Below, one piece after another: positions 8,486-17,325 of a DNA stretch of 64,000 nucleotides. The stretch is from Streptomyces sp. NBC_01268. Lineage in GTDB: Bacteria; Actinomycetota; Actinomycetes; Streptomycetales; Streptomycetaceae. The notes beneath the pieces were generated by a model that made no database searches, was not told where the DNA came from, and saw only the letters and a program-made list of their open reading frames with translations. The stretch spans positions 5,022,001-5,086,000 of the forward strand of contig NZ_CP108454.1 in the NCBI RefSeq assembly GCF_036240795.1. Reading direction: 5' to 3'. Both the position numbers and the translations under genes were made by a program. Positions within the stretch are counted from its first letter, which is position 1. Each line of letters opens with the position of its first letter.

Positions 8486-8496
8486 AAGGCGCCGTT

Positions 8497-8510
8497 ACGT
8501 CAATGTGATG
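8497..8510 (+). promoter_or_regulatory. Shared 14-mer ACGTCAATGTGATG (copy 1)
   Basis: The same 14 bases occur again at 40458-40471, each time in the short region upstream of a multi-pass membrane protein gene. Here it lies 103 bases before the chosen start and contains GTCA-N6-TGAC. It is a possible operator. Confidence 0.4.
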
Positions 8511-8612
8511 ACTCTTCAATCACTCCCGCGCGAGGTGTGCACGGCCCTCCGGACACCTGCTCGGTGCGGCACAATTCCCAGGAATCAACTGCGAGTTGAC
8601 GAGGACCGGGAA

Positions 8613-9863
8613 GTGGGCGGCGCCGTGGCGGTGCAAGAGGCGAGACAGTGCGGGGCGGACGCGGACGGCGGAGGCTGTCCGCACTGCGAGGGCTCCGGGC
8701 ACCGGCGTGCCGTCGCCGCCTTCCTCGCCCGCCGCGACGAGCTCGCCACGGGCCACGGCGTGCCGGCCGCCCTCGCCCACTCGCCGGTCGCCTCCCGCCA
8801 GTGGGTCTCCGACGAACTCGCCCAGTCCGCCCGCACCGTCACCGCGCGCGGCCGGGAGACCGGCGCGGCCCGGCTCGGCCGGGTGCACCGCGGCACCCTC
8901 GGCGTCGTGTGGGGCGCGGTGCTCGCCCTGCTCCTCGGCCAGGCCCTCACCGCCGTCGGCACGGGCTGGACCGGGACCCGCACGGCCGCGCTCGGCGCCG
9001 CCGTCCTGCCCGCCCTCGCCCTCACCGCGGCAGCCGGGCTGCACCGCGACCGGGGCGGCGTCCTCGCCCCGCTCGTCGGCGAGGACCGGCGGTTCTCCAC
9101 CTCCCGCACCGTCGCCGCCGGCTGGCTCCTCCTCTGCGTCTTCGCCGTGCTCCAGCTCTCCCTCCTGCTGGCCATCGGCGCGCCCGGGGTGGACCTCGGG
9201 CTCCAGCGCGGCGCCGGGCTGCTCGCCGTCTTCGCCCTCGCCTCCGGCGTCACCGTCACCGCCCGGCTGATCGTCTCGCTGCGCGTCGCGGCCCGGCGCC
9301 TGCAGAAGGTGTGCGCCGACCGGCCGCGCCCCGCCGACCTGCTCTGCGACGACGACGGCCGCGCCTCCCTCGCCGACGTCCAGTACGTCCTGGTCTCCGG
9401 CGCCGTGCTCCTCCTCGCCGCCGTCCGGCTCGGCCGCACCCCCGACCGGCTGCCCGGACTGCCCTGGGCCCTGGTCCTCCTCCTCGCCGTCTCCGCCGCG
9501 GTCTACCTCGCCGCCAAGTGCGCGGAGGGCGGCCGGCCGAAGGTCTTCTCGGTGGTCCGGGCCCGCGAGGCGGGCGACCTGGACGCCCCCATCCGGACCG
9601 GCGACGACATCGAGATCCGCGGCTCCGGCTTCGTCCCGGCCGGGGCGGCGGGACCCGAGCCGCTGACCCGGCTGGTCGTCCGGATCGGCGCCGTCCACGC
9701 CCACGTCCCGCTCGTCCCGGTCCCCGGCGGCTTCGCCAACCCGACCGGCACCACCCTGACCGTGCCCCTCCCGGCCGACGTCGAGCCCGGCCGGGTCGAG
9801 GTGTCGGTCGTGACGGCCGCCGGGGTCGAGACCAACCGGGTCACGATCGACGTCGTCGACTGA
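8613..9863 (+). CDS. Multi-pass membrane protein with C-terminal IPT/TIG-like domain
   Basis: 416 residues of unknown function. The N-terminus is cytosolic and has a small CxxC pair (CPHCEG) followed by a helical stretch. Several hydrophobic segments follow (starting GTLGVVWGAVLALLLGQAL). The last ~90 residues form a beta-rich domain (DDIEIRGSGFVP ... VSVVTAAGVETNRVTI), typical of immunoglobulin-like IPT/TIG folds. The start is uncertain: GTG 8613 has GAGGACCGGGAA before it, while an upstream GTG/ATG near 8505 would add 36 unlikely residues. DoxX follows 92 bases downstream. Confidence 0.7.
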   Translation: MGGAVAVQEARQCGADADGGGCPHCEGSGHRRAVAAFLARRDELATGHGVPAALAHSPVASRQWVSDELAQSARTVTARGRETGAARLGRVHRGTLGVVWGAVLALLLGQALTAVGTGWTGTRTAALGAAVLPALALTAAAGLHRDRGGVLAPLVGEDRRFSTSRTVAAGWLLLCVFAVLQLSLLLAIGAPGVDLGLQRGAGLLAVFALASGVTVTARLIVSLRVAARRLQKVCADRPRPADLLCDDDGRASLADVQYVLVSGAVLLLAAVRLGRTPDRLPGLPWALVLLLAVSAAVYLAAKCAEGGRPKVFSVVRAREAGDLDAPIRTGDDIEIRGSGFVPAGAAGPEPLTRLVVRIGAVHAHVPLVPVPGGFANPTGTTLTVPLPADVEPGRVEVSVVTAAGVETNRVTIDVVD

Positions 9864-9955
9864 GGCGACTGCCCGTCCACAGGGAATCCGGGGAGAATCG
9901 TTCCGCGGACCGTGTGGTGCGGACAGTGGCGTGGGGCGTGGAGAGGCGGCCGGAG

Positions 9956-10570
9956 ATGGCGGGACGGGCGGACGACGGATCGACGGGTTCGGGCGGCGTA
10001 CCGGGTACGGGCTCCGGGCCGGGCTCGGACCCGGGCTCGGGCCCGGGTTCCGGATCGGGGGCCGGGGCGGGCCGGGCCGTCGGCTTGGGCGGCTTCGGCG
10101 GGGACGGCAGCTGGAAGGCGCTCGCCTCCCGCTACGCCCTCGTTCCGCTGCGGATCTTCCTCGGCGTCACCTTCATCTACGCCGGGCTCGACAAACTGAC
10201 CACGCCCGGCTTCCTCGCCGACACCGGCCCCGACTCGATCGGCGAGGTCATGCGGGGCGTCCGGGACACCTCCGCCCTGCCGGCCCTCGTCGACGTGGCC
10301 CTCAAGAACCCCGTCGGCTTCGGCTACGCCATCGCGCTCGGCGAGCTGCTGGTCGGCGTCGGGACCCTGTTCGGCCTGTACGCCCGGGTCGCCGCGCTCG
10401 GCGGGGCGCTGATCTCGCTGAGCCTCTGGCTGACCGTGAGCTGGCAGGTGAACCCGTTCTACCTCGGCAACGACCTCGCCTATCTGATGTCGTGGCTTCC
10501 GCTGCTGCTCGCCGGGGCCTCGGTGCTCTCGCTCGACGCCCTGCTCTCCGAGCGCCGGCGTATTCCGTAG
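9956..10570 (+). CDS. DoxX family membrane protein
   Basis: 204 residues. A Gly/Ser/Pro-rich N-terminal tail of about 55 residues precedes a DoxX domain with four predicted membrane helices (first LRIFLGVTFIYAGLDKL, last LMSWLPLLLAGASVL). DoxX proteins are linked to quinone or redox functions in the membrane, but the precise role is unknown. The start ATG overlaps a GGAG; the GTG 30 bases upstream (9926) is an alternative. The 3' end overlaps the convergent gene at 10480-10740 by 91 bases. Confidence 0.82.
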   Translation: MAGRADDGSTGSGGVPGTGSGPGSDPGSGPGSGSGAGAGRAVGLGGFGGDGSWKALASRYALVPLRIFLGVTFIYAGLDKLTTPGFLADTGPDSIGEVMRGVRDTSALPALVDVALKNPVGFGYAIALGELLVGVGTLFGLYARVAALGGALISLSLWLTVSWQVNPFYLGNDLAYLMSWLPLLLAGASVLSLDALLSERRRIP

Positions 10571-10740
10571 GCGGTCCAGGTCGCGAGCGCGGCGACCACG
10601 AGGGCACCGCTCAGCACCGGGAACACCACGTACCAGGGGACCGACCAGCGCCCGGCCGCGTCGCCCGCGTAGAGCGCCGCGAGGGCGAGTGCGGCGAGGC
10701 CCAGGACCAGGCGGCCGGGGCGGAACTCATGAACCAGCAC
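10480..10740 (-). CDS. Small two-helix membrane protein downstream of PspC
   Basis: 86 residues with two hydrophobic helices (RLVLGLAALALAALYAGDAA and VVFPVLSGALVVAALATWTA) and a polar Ser/Arg tail. The GTG start overlaps the end of the PspC gene by 14 bases, so translation is probably coupled. The Ser-rich tail is encoded opposite the end of the DoxX gene. Function unknown; the context suggests an envelope-stress accessory. Confidence 0.65.
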   Translation of the reverse strand: MLVHEFRPGRLVLGLAALALAALYAGDAAGRWSVPWYVVFPVLSGALVVAALATWTAYGIRRRSESRASSESTEAPASSSGSHDIR

Positions 10741-12190
10741 GGATGACCTCCACCTGTCCGAGTCCGACCTTCAGGAAGAGGTCGATGGTGCCGCCCGGGG
10801 TGACGCCCGGCGACGGGGGGAACGTCCGGGTCTCGTCGAGGTCCGGGGCGATGTCGATGTCGTCCGGCGAGCTCGGGTCCGCGGGCCGCGGGGACGGGGG
10901 TGCCGGCGGGGACGGCTGCCGGGACGCCGACGGCGCCGGGCCCGTGGGTGCCGCGGAGGGCGGCAGGGGTGCCGTGGGCGCCCCCTGCTCCGGCAGCTGG
11001 AGGTCGCCGAGGCCCGCCTGGGCCCGCACCTTCAGCGTCACGTTCCTCGGGACGATCACCTTCAGCTGTCCCGCGCCGACCTCGCCCTGCGTCACCACCG
11101 TCGTCCCGGCGGGAACGGCCAGACCCGACAGGTCCAGCGTGCCGACCCCGAGACCCAGCTCGTAGCGCGGCTGCACGGCCGCGACGCCCGCCGGACGCCA
11201 GGTCTCGCGGATCCACTCGGTCGAGATCTCCTTCGGCAGCGACGAGGCCGCCGCGAGCAGGCCCGCCGTCACGACCGTGAGGAACACCGTGCCGAAGCCG
11301 GTCCTGCCGATCAGGCTGCTGACGACCAGGCCGAGGCCGAACACCGCGAGCGCGGCGACCAGACCGATCTGCAGGCTCGTGCCCAGCGGATGGCCGTGCC
11401 AGGAGAGCCCCGTGCCGAGCCCGCCCGCCACCAGAGCGAGCAGGAACACCAGACCGCCGATGGACGGGGGACTCGTCCGCACCCGTGTCGAGGGCGTGGG
11501 CCGCTCGGGCACGTCGCGCGGCGGACCCCACTGGCTGCCCGGCGTCGGCACCACGCCGTCGATCTTGCCGTCCTCGTCGAGGACGCCGTGCGGCCCCCAC
11601 ATGTAGCCGATGGCGACCTTGCCGGTGGAGCCGTCCTTGACGATCGGGTCGCGCCACCAGGACGGGAACTCGACCAGCGGCGGGGCCTTCGTCTCGGGCG
11701 GCGCCTCGGCGACCGCGAGCGCGGCGGCCGCGTCTATCCGGCCGCCCTCCTCGGCGGTCGCGGCGACCGAGGGGCGCCGCTGCGACCACACCGCCGCCCC
11801 GCTCACCGCGACCGACAGGACCAGCGCGAACGCCAGCGTCCCGCCGTTGTGCAGCATCGACAGGAAGATGCCGCAGCCCACCAGGGCCGTCAGCACCGCC
11901 GTCAGCGAGGAGCCGGACACCCGGCCGGTCAGCAGCCGGCGGCCCTCGCTCTCCTCCTCGCCCGCGAGCGGGACCAGCAGCCAGGCGAAGCCGTAGAAGA
12001 GCAGCCCGACGCCGCCGGTCACCGCCAGCACGCCGAGCGCGATCCGGAAGATCACCGGGTCGAGGTCGAAGTGCCGGCCGAGGCCGTCGCACACGCCGGC
12101 CACGACCTTGTGCCCGCGCGACCTGCGCAGGGGCGGGGCGGCCTCGGCCGGCGGCGGGGCCTCGTGGTGCGAAGGCGTCGAACTCGTCAT
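10727..12190 (-). CDS. PspC-domain membrane protein
   Basis: 487 residues. The N-terminal PspC domain (about 22-78: HKVVAGVCDGLGRHFDLDPV and its following helix) is followed by several membrane segments and a C-terminal extracellular beta region rich in Val/Gly (YELGLGVGTLDLSGL), resembling the LiaF/toastrack-type domains found with PspC. PspC proteins sense or respond to membrane stress. It is divergent from a second PspC protein fused to a histidine kinase, 167 bases away. A Pro/Ser-rich insert lies near the C-terminus. Confidence 0.82.
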   Translation of the reverse strand: MTSSTPSHHEAPPPAEAAPPLRRSRGHKVVAGVCDGLGRHFDLDPVIFRIALGVLAVTGGVGLLFYGFAWLLVPLAGEEESEGRRLLTGRVSGSSLTAVLTALVGCGIFLSMLHNGGTLAFALVLSVAVSGAAVWSQRRPSVAATAEEGGRIDAAAALAVAEAPPETKAPPLVEFPSWWRDPIVKDGSTGKVAIGYMWGPHGVLDEDGKIDGVVPTPGSQWGPPRDVPERPTPSTRVRTSPPSIGGLVFLLALVAGGLGTGLSWHGHPLGTSLQIGLVAALAVFGLGLVVSSLIGRTGFGTVFLTVVTAGLLAAASSLPKEISTEWIRETWRPAGVAAVQPRYELGLGVGTLDLSGLAVPAGTTVVTQGEVGAGQLKVIVPRNVTLKVRAQAGLGDLQLPEQGAPTAPLPPSAAPTGPAPSASRQPSPPAPPSPRPADPSSPDDIDIAPDLDETRTFPPSPGVTPGGTIDLFLKVGLGQVEVIRAGS

Positions 12191-12357
12191 GGGTCCATGG
12201 TGACCGCCCGTGACGCCCGGCGGCACCGGGACCGACCCTGCCTTGACCCTGATCTTCCGCCGGCCCCGGACCCCCAACCGACCCCGAGGCGGTTCCGGGG
12301 CCGATATCCGGGCGGACCCTGATGCCCCGGGCGGCCCCGGCGTGTGACGATCCATGC

Positions 12358-13626
12358 ATGTCCGCAGCCACCCGTGTCGCAGAGACCGACGAACCGCCCG
12401 CCCGCAGGCTCTACCGGAGCGCCGACGGCCGGTGGCTCGGCGGTGTCGCGCGCGGTCTCGCCGGACACCTCGGGCTGCCGGTGATCTGGGTCCGCGCGTT
12501 CTTCGTGGTCCTGCTCCTCACGGACGGACTCGGTGCGCTGCTCTACGCGGTGTTCTGGATCGTCGTCCCCCTCGGGGTCGGCGGCCGGGCCACGCCCCGG
12601 CCCGTCTTCGAGACCACCCCGGACGGCCGCAGACGCCTCCGCAAGCCCGACAAGGGCCAGGTCTTCGCGCTGGTCGCGCTGGCGGTCGGCATATCCGCGT
12701 TCGTCGGCAGCATCAACGTCGACAAGCAGGCGGGGCGCTACGTCTGGCCCTCGCTGCTCATCGGGATCGGCGTCGTCCTCGTCTGGCGCCAGGCGGACAA
12801 CGCCCGCCGGGCCAGCTGGACCGACCCCGGCCGCAAGCGCCGGGTCCTCCAGCTCGTCCGCGGACTCGTCGGCGTCGCGCTGGTCGGCACGGGCCTCGCG
12901 GTCTTCCTCGTGGTCCGCGGCTCCGTCGCGCAGCTCGGCACGGCGCTCACCGCCGCCGTCGCGGTCCTCACCGGCATCGCGCTGCTCGCCGGGCCCTGGC
13001 TGGTGCGCATGTCGCAGGACCTCAGCGAGGAGCGCACGCTGCGCATCCGCGCCCAGGAGCGCGCCGAGGTCGCGGCCCACGTCCACGACTCCGTCCTGCA
13101 CACCCTGACCCTGATCCAGCGCAACGCCGACGACCCGGGCGAGGTCCGCCGGCTGGCCCGCGCCCAGGAGCGGGAGCTGCGCAACTGGCTGTACAAGCCG
13201 GAGGGCACCGGCAAGGACGAGGACGAGGAGCCGGCCACCGTCGCGGAGGCGGTCAAGCGGGCCGCCGCCGAGGTCGAGGACAAGCACGGAGTGCCGCTGG
13301 AGGTCGTGGTCGTCGGCGACTGCCCGCTCGACGAGAAACTGGGCGCGCAGATGCAGGCCGCGCGCGAGGCGATGGTCAACGCCGCCAAGTACGGTGGCGA
13401 GGGCGGGGCGGTGCAGGTCTTCGCCGAGGTGGAGGGCCGGACGGTCTTCGTCTCGGTGAAGGACCGCGGTCCGGGCTTCGACCTGGACGCGGTCCCCGAC
13501 GACCGCATGGGCGTACGAGAATCGATCATCGGCCGGATGCAGCGCAACGGCGGATCGGCGCGGCTGAGGTCCGTGCCGGGCGGGGGCACCGAAGTGGAGC
13601 TCGAGATGGAGAGGGCGGACGGATGA
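12358..13626 (+). CDS. PspC-domain sensor histidine kinase (NarL/LiaS-like family)
   Basis: 422 residues. A PspC domain at about 18-75 (SADGRWLGGVARGLAGHLGL) precedes further membrane helices, a dimerisation helix with probable phospho-acceptor His243 in AAHVHDSVLHTL, and an HATPase domain with N box REAMVNAAKYGG and G box DRGPGFDLD. Such kinases monitor membrane state. The stop overlaps the start of the response regulator (ATGA), so the pair is co-translated. The start is chosen because MSAATRV gives a normal PspC N-terminus; 12 upstream codons are possible. Confidence 0.88.
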   Translation: MSAATRVAETDEPPARRLYRSADGRWLGGVARGLAGHLGLPVIWVRAFFVVLLLTDGLGALLYAVFWIVVPLGVGGRATPRPVFETTPDGRRRLRKPDKGQVFALVALAVGISAFVGSINVDKQAGRYVWPSLLIGIGVVLVWRQADNARRASWTDPGRKRRVLQLVRGLVGVALVGTGLAVFLVVRGSVAQLGTALTAAVAVLTGIALLAGPWLVRMSQDLSEERTLRIRAQERAEVAAHVHDSVLHTLTLIQRNADDPGEVRRLARAQERELRNWLYKPEGTGKDEDEEPATVAEAVKRAAAEVEDKHGVPLEVVVVGDCPLDEKLGAQMQAAREAMVNAAKYGGEGGAVQVFAEVEGRTVFVSVKDRGPGFDLDAVPDDRMGVRESIIGRMQRNGGSARLRSVPGGGTEVELEMERADG

Positions 13627-14333
13627 GCGACGGGACCGGGACCGGGAGCGGGGCGGCGGCGCAGGGTACGGAGCGCCGGGTGCGGGTCGTGCTCGTCGAC
13701 GACCACCGGATGTTCCGCACGGGGGTGCAGGCCGAGATCGGCCGGACCGACGTGACGGGCGTCGAGGTGGTCGGCGAGGCCGCCGACGTCGACCAGGCGG
13801 TGACGGTGATCACCGCCACCCGCCCCGAGGTCGTCCTGCTCGACGTGCACCTGCCGGGCGGCGGCGGGGTCGAGGTGCTGCGCCGCTGCGCCAGCCTGAT
13901 GGCGGCGGCCGAGGACCCGGTGCGCTTCCTGGCGCTTTCGGTCTCCGACGTGGCCGAGGACGTCATCGGGGTGATCCGGGGCGGCGCCCGCGGCTACGTC
14001 ACCAAGACGATCACCGGCACCGACCTGGTCGACTCGATCTTCCGGGTCCAGGAGGGCGACGCCGTCTTCTCCCCGCGTCTCGCGGGCTTCGTCCTCGACG
14101 CCTTCGCCTCGACGGACGCGCCGCCGGTGGACGAGGACCTGGACCGGCTGACCCAGCGGGAGCGCGAGGTGCTGCGGCTGATCGCCCGCGGCTACGCCTA
14201 CAAGGAGATCGCCAAGCAGCTCTTCATCTCGGTGAAGACGGTCGAGTCCCACGTCTCGGCGGTGCTGCGCAAGCTGCAGCTCTCCAACCGGCACGAGCTC
14301 ACCCGCTGGGCGACCGCCCGCCGCCTGGTGTAG
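13623..14333 (+). CDS. LuxR-family response regulator
   Basis: 236 residues. The receiver domain has acidic pocket LVDDH (25-29), phospho-acceptor Asp74 in LLDVHLPGG and Lys in GYVTKTI. A linker is followed by a LuxR-type HTH (LTQREREVLRLIARGYAYKE, then SVKTVESHVSAVLRKL). It is the partner of the overlapping PspC kinase, and the likely target is the divergent PspC operon at 10480-12190. Confidence 0.93.
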   Translation: MSDGTGTGSGAAAQGTERRVRVVLVDDHRMFRTGVQAEIGRTDVTGVEVVGEAADVDQAVTVITATRPEVVLLDVHLPGGGGVEVLRRCASLMAAAEDPVRFLALSVSDVAEDVIGVIRGGARGYVTKTITGTDLVDSIFRVQEGDAVFSPRLAGFVLDAFASTDAPPVDEDLDRLTQREREVLRLIARGYAYKEIAKQLFISVKTVESHVSAVLRKLQLSNRHELTRWATARRLV

Positions 14334-14337
14334 CCGC

Positions 14338-15426
14338 TCACCCGACCCGGGTCGCGCCCGCGAACGGCATCTCGTCGATGGGGGCGACCCGGACCGGGGC
14401 GCCCGGCCGCGGGGCGTGGATCATCTGCCCGCCGCCGATGTAGAGGCCGACATGGCTGATCCCGGAGTAGAAGAAGACCAGGTCGCCCGGGGCCAGCTCG
14501 GAGCGGGAGACCCGGCGGCCGGCGTTGATCTGGGTGTAGGTGGTGCGCGGGAGCGAGACCCCGGCCGCGCGCCAGGCCGCCTGGGTGAGCCCGGAGCAGT
14601 CGTAGGCGGAGGGCCCGGTCGCTCCCCACACGTAGGGCTTGCCGAGCTGGGCCTGGGCGAAGGCGATCGCCTCGGTCGCGCGCGCGTTCGGCGCCGTGAG
14701 GGGCCCGCGGATCGCCGAGGAGCGGTCGGCCCTGGCCACCGTCGCGGAGCCGCCGGGGACCCCGTCGGCCCCGCCGTGCCCGCCGGCGGCGACGGCCGCC
14801 TCGTAACGGGCCCGTTCCTCGGCGGTGAGCCGGGCGAGCAGGGTCCGCGCGGCGTTCAGCTTCCCCTGCACGGTCGCCTTCTGGCGCCGCAGCTCCGCCT
14901 CCTGCGCCCGCAGCTCCCGCAGCCGCCCCTCGGACTCGCCGCGCAGCTGCCGTACGGCCGCGAGCTCACGCCGTACGGCGGTGACGGCCGCGGCCTGCCG
15001 GTCCCCGGCCTTCTCGGCCAGCGCCGCCCGCTCCAGGTACTGGTCGGGGTCGGAGGTGAGGGCGAGCTGGATGGCGGGGTCGAGCCCGCCGGAGCGGTAC
15101 TGCGCGGCGGCGACCGCGCCCAGCGCGTCCCGGGACCGGTTCAGCCGCTCGGTCCTGCGGGCCGCCTCGTCGCGCAGCCGGTCGAAGGCCGCCCGTGCCC
15201 GGTCCGCCTTCTCCTTCGCCCCGTTGTACTTCTCGGTGGCGGCCTCGGCCTGCTCGTAGAGCCGGTCGACCTCGGTCTTGACCTGCGCGGGGGTCGGCCG
15301 CGGCGCGGCGTGCCCGGAGCCCTCGAAGACGGTCGCGGTCGCCGCGGAGGCGAGGGCCAGCGTGACGGCCGTGCGGGCCGCCTGGCCGCCGAGGGGGGAC
15401 TGCTTGGGCTTGCGGTGCGCTGCCAC
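14338..15426 (-). CDS. Secreted NlpC/P60 peptidoglycan hydrolase
   Basis: 362 residues with a signal peptide (hydrophobic segment about 18-33, Ala-rich cleavage region), a long coiled coil (about 45-205) and a C-terminal NlpC/P60 domain. The catalytic triad is visible: Cys277 (YDCSGLT), His325 (SHVGLYIG) and His337 (MIHAPR). The family cleaves D-Glu/mesoDAP-type bonds in stem peptides; the coiled coil normally keeps the domain inhibited or anchored. GTG start. It is 4 bases from the convergent response regulator gene. A close paralogue lies at 16147-17325. Confidence 0.92.
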   Translation of the reverse strand: MAAHRKPKQSPLGGQAARTAVTLALASAATATVFEGSGHAAPRPTPAQVKTEVDRLYEQAEAATEKYNGAKEKADRARAAFDRLRDEAARRTERLNRSRDALGAVAAAQYRSGGLDPAIQLALTSDPDQYLERAALAEKAGDRQAAAVTAVRRELAAVRQLRGESEGRLRELRAQEAELRRQKATVQGKLNAARTLLARLTAEERARYEAAVAAGGHGGADGVPGGSATVARADRSSAIRGPLTAPNARATEAIAFAQAQLGKPYVWGATGPSAYDCSGLTQAAWRAAGVSLPRTTYTQINAGRRVSRSELAPGDLVFFYSGISHVGLYIGGGQMIHAPRPGAPVRVAPIDEMPFAGATRVG

Positions 15427-15754
15427 GAGGGCGGGTCACATCCTCTCCCTGTGGGGGACGCTGCCCGCCGGGGCCGGCGACGGTCCGCACAGGGGGACGG
15501 ACCGCCGCCGGTCTTTCTCGGCGGGGGCGACCGGCAGCCGCCGGAGTGGCGGAGGTGGGGAGCCGGTCACCTGGGGGAGGACGCTAAACCTGGCCGCCGT
15601 ACGGCTGCGGGGAGTTGACCGCTACTGGCACCAGTTGATGCTTTCCGACCGTTCCCGTTCGCCGTGGGAGAGGGTCGGGCGGTGCTTGCGGCGGCCGCTG
15701 ACCGAAGCCCGGGACAAGGTGGACCCGCCCGGCGGCCGGTGCTATGGCCCCGGT
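15427..15754. other. Divergent intergenic region
   Basis: About 330 bases between the NlpC/P60 gene and the small membrane protein. On the minus strand the hexamer TAGCGT (around 15583) lies in a context also found upstream of the second NlpC/P60 gene (TAGCGTGCTCGCCCAGG, around 17470), which suggests a common promoter. I looked for a c-di-AMP (ydaO) leader and did not see one. Confidence 0.4.
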
Positions 15755-15760
15755 TAGGCT
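15755..15760 (+). promoter_or_regulatory. -10 hexamer for a probable leaderless mRNA
   Basis: TAGGCT ends 7 bases before the ATG at 15768, with no ribosome binding site in between. Confidence 0.5.
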
Positions 15761-15767
15761 CCGCCTC

Positions 15768-16121
15768 ATGGACGCCCTCATCAATGTCTTCGTCGCCCTG
15801 CACATCATCGGGATCGCCAGCCTCCTCGGCGGCTTCCTCACCCAGATGAAGGCGATGGGCGCGGGCACCGCCCGCTTCGTGCCGGCGATGCTGCACGGCG
15901 CCCTGACGATGCTCGTCACCGGCATCGCCCTCGTCGGGCTCAACCAGGCCGACGACCACACGGTCAACAACCTCAAGGTCGGCATCAAGCTGGCCATCCT
16001 CGTGGTGATCCTCGGCCTGGTCTACGTCAAGCGCGACGAGGAGAAGGTCGACAAGGCCGTCTTCGGCGCCGTCGGCGGCCTCACCATGGCGAACATCTTC
16101 ATCGCCACCCTCTGGGTCTGA
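15768..16121 (+). CDS. Small integral membrane protein
   Basis: 117 residues with four predicted helices (INVFVALHIIGIASLLGGFL, MLHGALTMLVTGIALVGL, VGIKLAILVVILGLVYV, AVGGLTMANIFIATLWV). Conserved-looking, but with no domain I recognise. The start is fixed by the -10 hexamer 7 bases upstream. Confidence 0.75.
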   Translation: MDALINVFVALHIIGIASLLGGFLTQMKAMGAGTARFVPAMLHGALTMLVTGIALVGLNQADDHTVNNLKVGIKLAILVVILGLVYVKRDEEKVDKAVFGAVGGLTMANIFIATLWV

Positions 16122-16146
16122 CCCGGAGGCGGTCCGGTGCGCCCGG

Positions 16147-17325
16147 TCAGACCGGGCGCACCGAGCCGTAGAGCGGCATGTAGTAGATCGACTCCTCGCG
16201 CACGTACGCGCCGGGCTTCGGCGCGTGGATCATCTTCCCGCCGCCGATGTAGATCCCCACGTGGCTGATGTCGTCGTAGAAGAAGACGAGATCGCCGGGG
16301 AGCAGGTCCGCCGTGGACACGCGGGTGCCGACCTTCACCTGGTCCCAGGTGGTCCGGGGCAGGTCGACGCCGGCCGCGCGCCAGGCGGCCTGGGTCAGGC
16401 CCGAGCAGTCGTACGAGCTCGGGCCCGTCGCCCCCCAGACGTACGGCTTGCCGATCTGGGCGCGGGCGAACGCCAGGGCCTGCTCGGCCTTGGCCGCGTA
16501 CGTGGAGCCCGACGGGGGCGGCGCGGGCGTGGTCGGCTTCGTGGGGTCGGGCGTCGTCGGGGCGGGCTTCGCCGCGGCCCGGCGCCGGCGCTCGGCGGCG
16601 GCCGCCGCCTCGGCCTCGGCCCGCTCCTCCGCCTTGCGGCGCGCCTCCGCCTCCCGCTTGCGCTCCAGCTCCGCCAGCCGGGCCTTCTCCTCGGCCGTCA
16701 GCCGCGCGAGCAGCGTCCGCGCCTCGGCCAGCTTCCCCTGCACCGTGCGCTTGCTGGTCCGCAGCGCCGTCTGCGAGGCGGTCAGCTCCGCCAGGCTCCG
16801 GGTGGCCCGCGCCCGCTGTCCGGCCGCGGCGGCGCGCTGCGTCTCGTACGAGGCGATCGCGGTGTGCTGCCGGTCCGAGAGCCGGTCCATGAGGTGCGAC
16901 TGGTCGAAGTAGTCCTGCGGGCTGTCCGCGAAGATCAGGGTGGCGGTCGGGCCGACGGCGCCCGCGCGGTACTGGGCCGCCGCGTACGAGCCGAGGGCGC
17001 GGCGCGAGACGTTGATCGTCTCCGTGCGCCGGGCCACGTCGTCGAGGAGCCGGCCGACCTCGCGTCGCTTCCGGTCGGTGGCCTCCTTGGCGCGGTCGTA
17101 CTCCTGGGTGGCCGTGCCGGCCTCCTGGTACAGCCGGTCGACCTTCGCGCGGACCTCCTCGACCGTCGGCCTGGGGGCCGTCGGCGCCGTCGGCGCCGCG
17201 GGCGTGGCCGGCGCGGCCAGGGCGCTCTGCGCGGACAGCAGGGTGACGGAGGCGAGGGCCGCCGTCGTGACGCCGACGGCGGGGGAGTGGGGGCGGGTGG
17301 TGCGCGGCTTGCGGTGGGACGCCAA
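16147..17325 (-). CDS. Secreted NlpC/P60 peptidoglycan hydrolase (paralogue)
   Basis: 392 residues with the same plan as the gene at 14338-15426: signal peptide, coiled coil, Glu/Ala/Arg-rich helix, Pro/Thr linker and NlpC/P60 domain with Cys307 (YDCSGLT), His355 (SHVGIYIG) and His367 (MIHAPK). The C-terminal domains are nearly identical, so the pair arose by duplication. A TTG start at 17325 is preferred: AAGGAG is 9 bases before it, and it gives MASHRKP, matching MAAHRKP of the paralogue. The ATG at 17334 directly abuts AAGGAG and is too close to use it. Confidence 0.88.
   Translation of the reverse strand: MASHRKPRTTRPHSPAVGVTTAALASVTLLSAQSALAAPATPAAPTAPTAPRPTVEEVRAKVDRLYQEAGTATQEYDRAKEATDRKRREVGRLLDDVARRTETINVSRRALGSYAAAQYRAGAVGPTATLIFADSPQDYFDQSHLMDRLSDRQHTAIASYETQRAAAAGQRARATRSLAELTASQTALRTSKRTVQGKLAEARTLLARLTAEEKARLAELERKREAEARRKAEERAEAEAAAAAERRRRAAAKPAPTTPDPTKPTTPAPPPSGSTYAAKAEQALAFARAQIGKPYVWGATGPSSYDCSGLTQAAWRAAGVDLPRTTWDQVKVGTRVSTADLLPGDLVFFYDDISHVGIYIGGGKMIHAPKPGAYVREESIYYMPLYGSVRPV

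Noticed and set aside
15427..15600. Possible c-di-AMP (ydaO) riboswitch upstream of the NlpC/P60 genes
   Set aside because: Such leaders are known for streptomycete cell-wall hydrolases, but the conserved ydaO segments were not found here or at 17335-17630.
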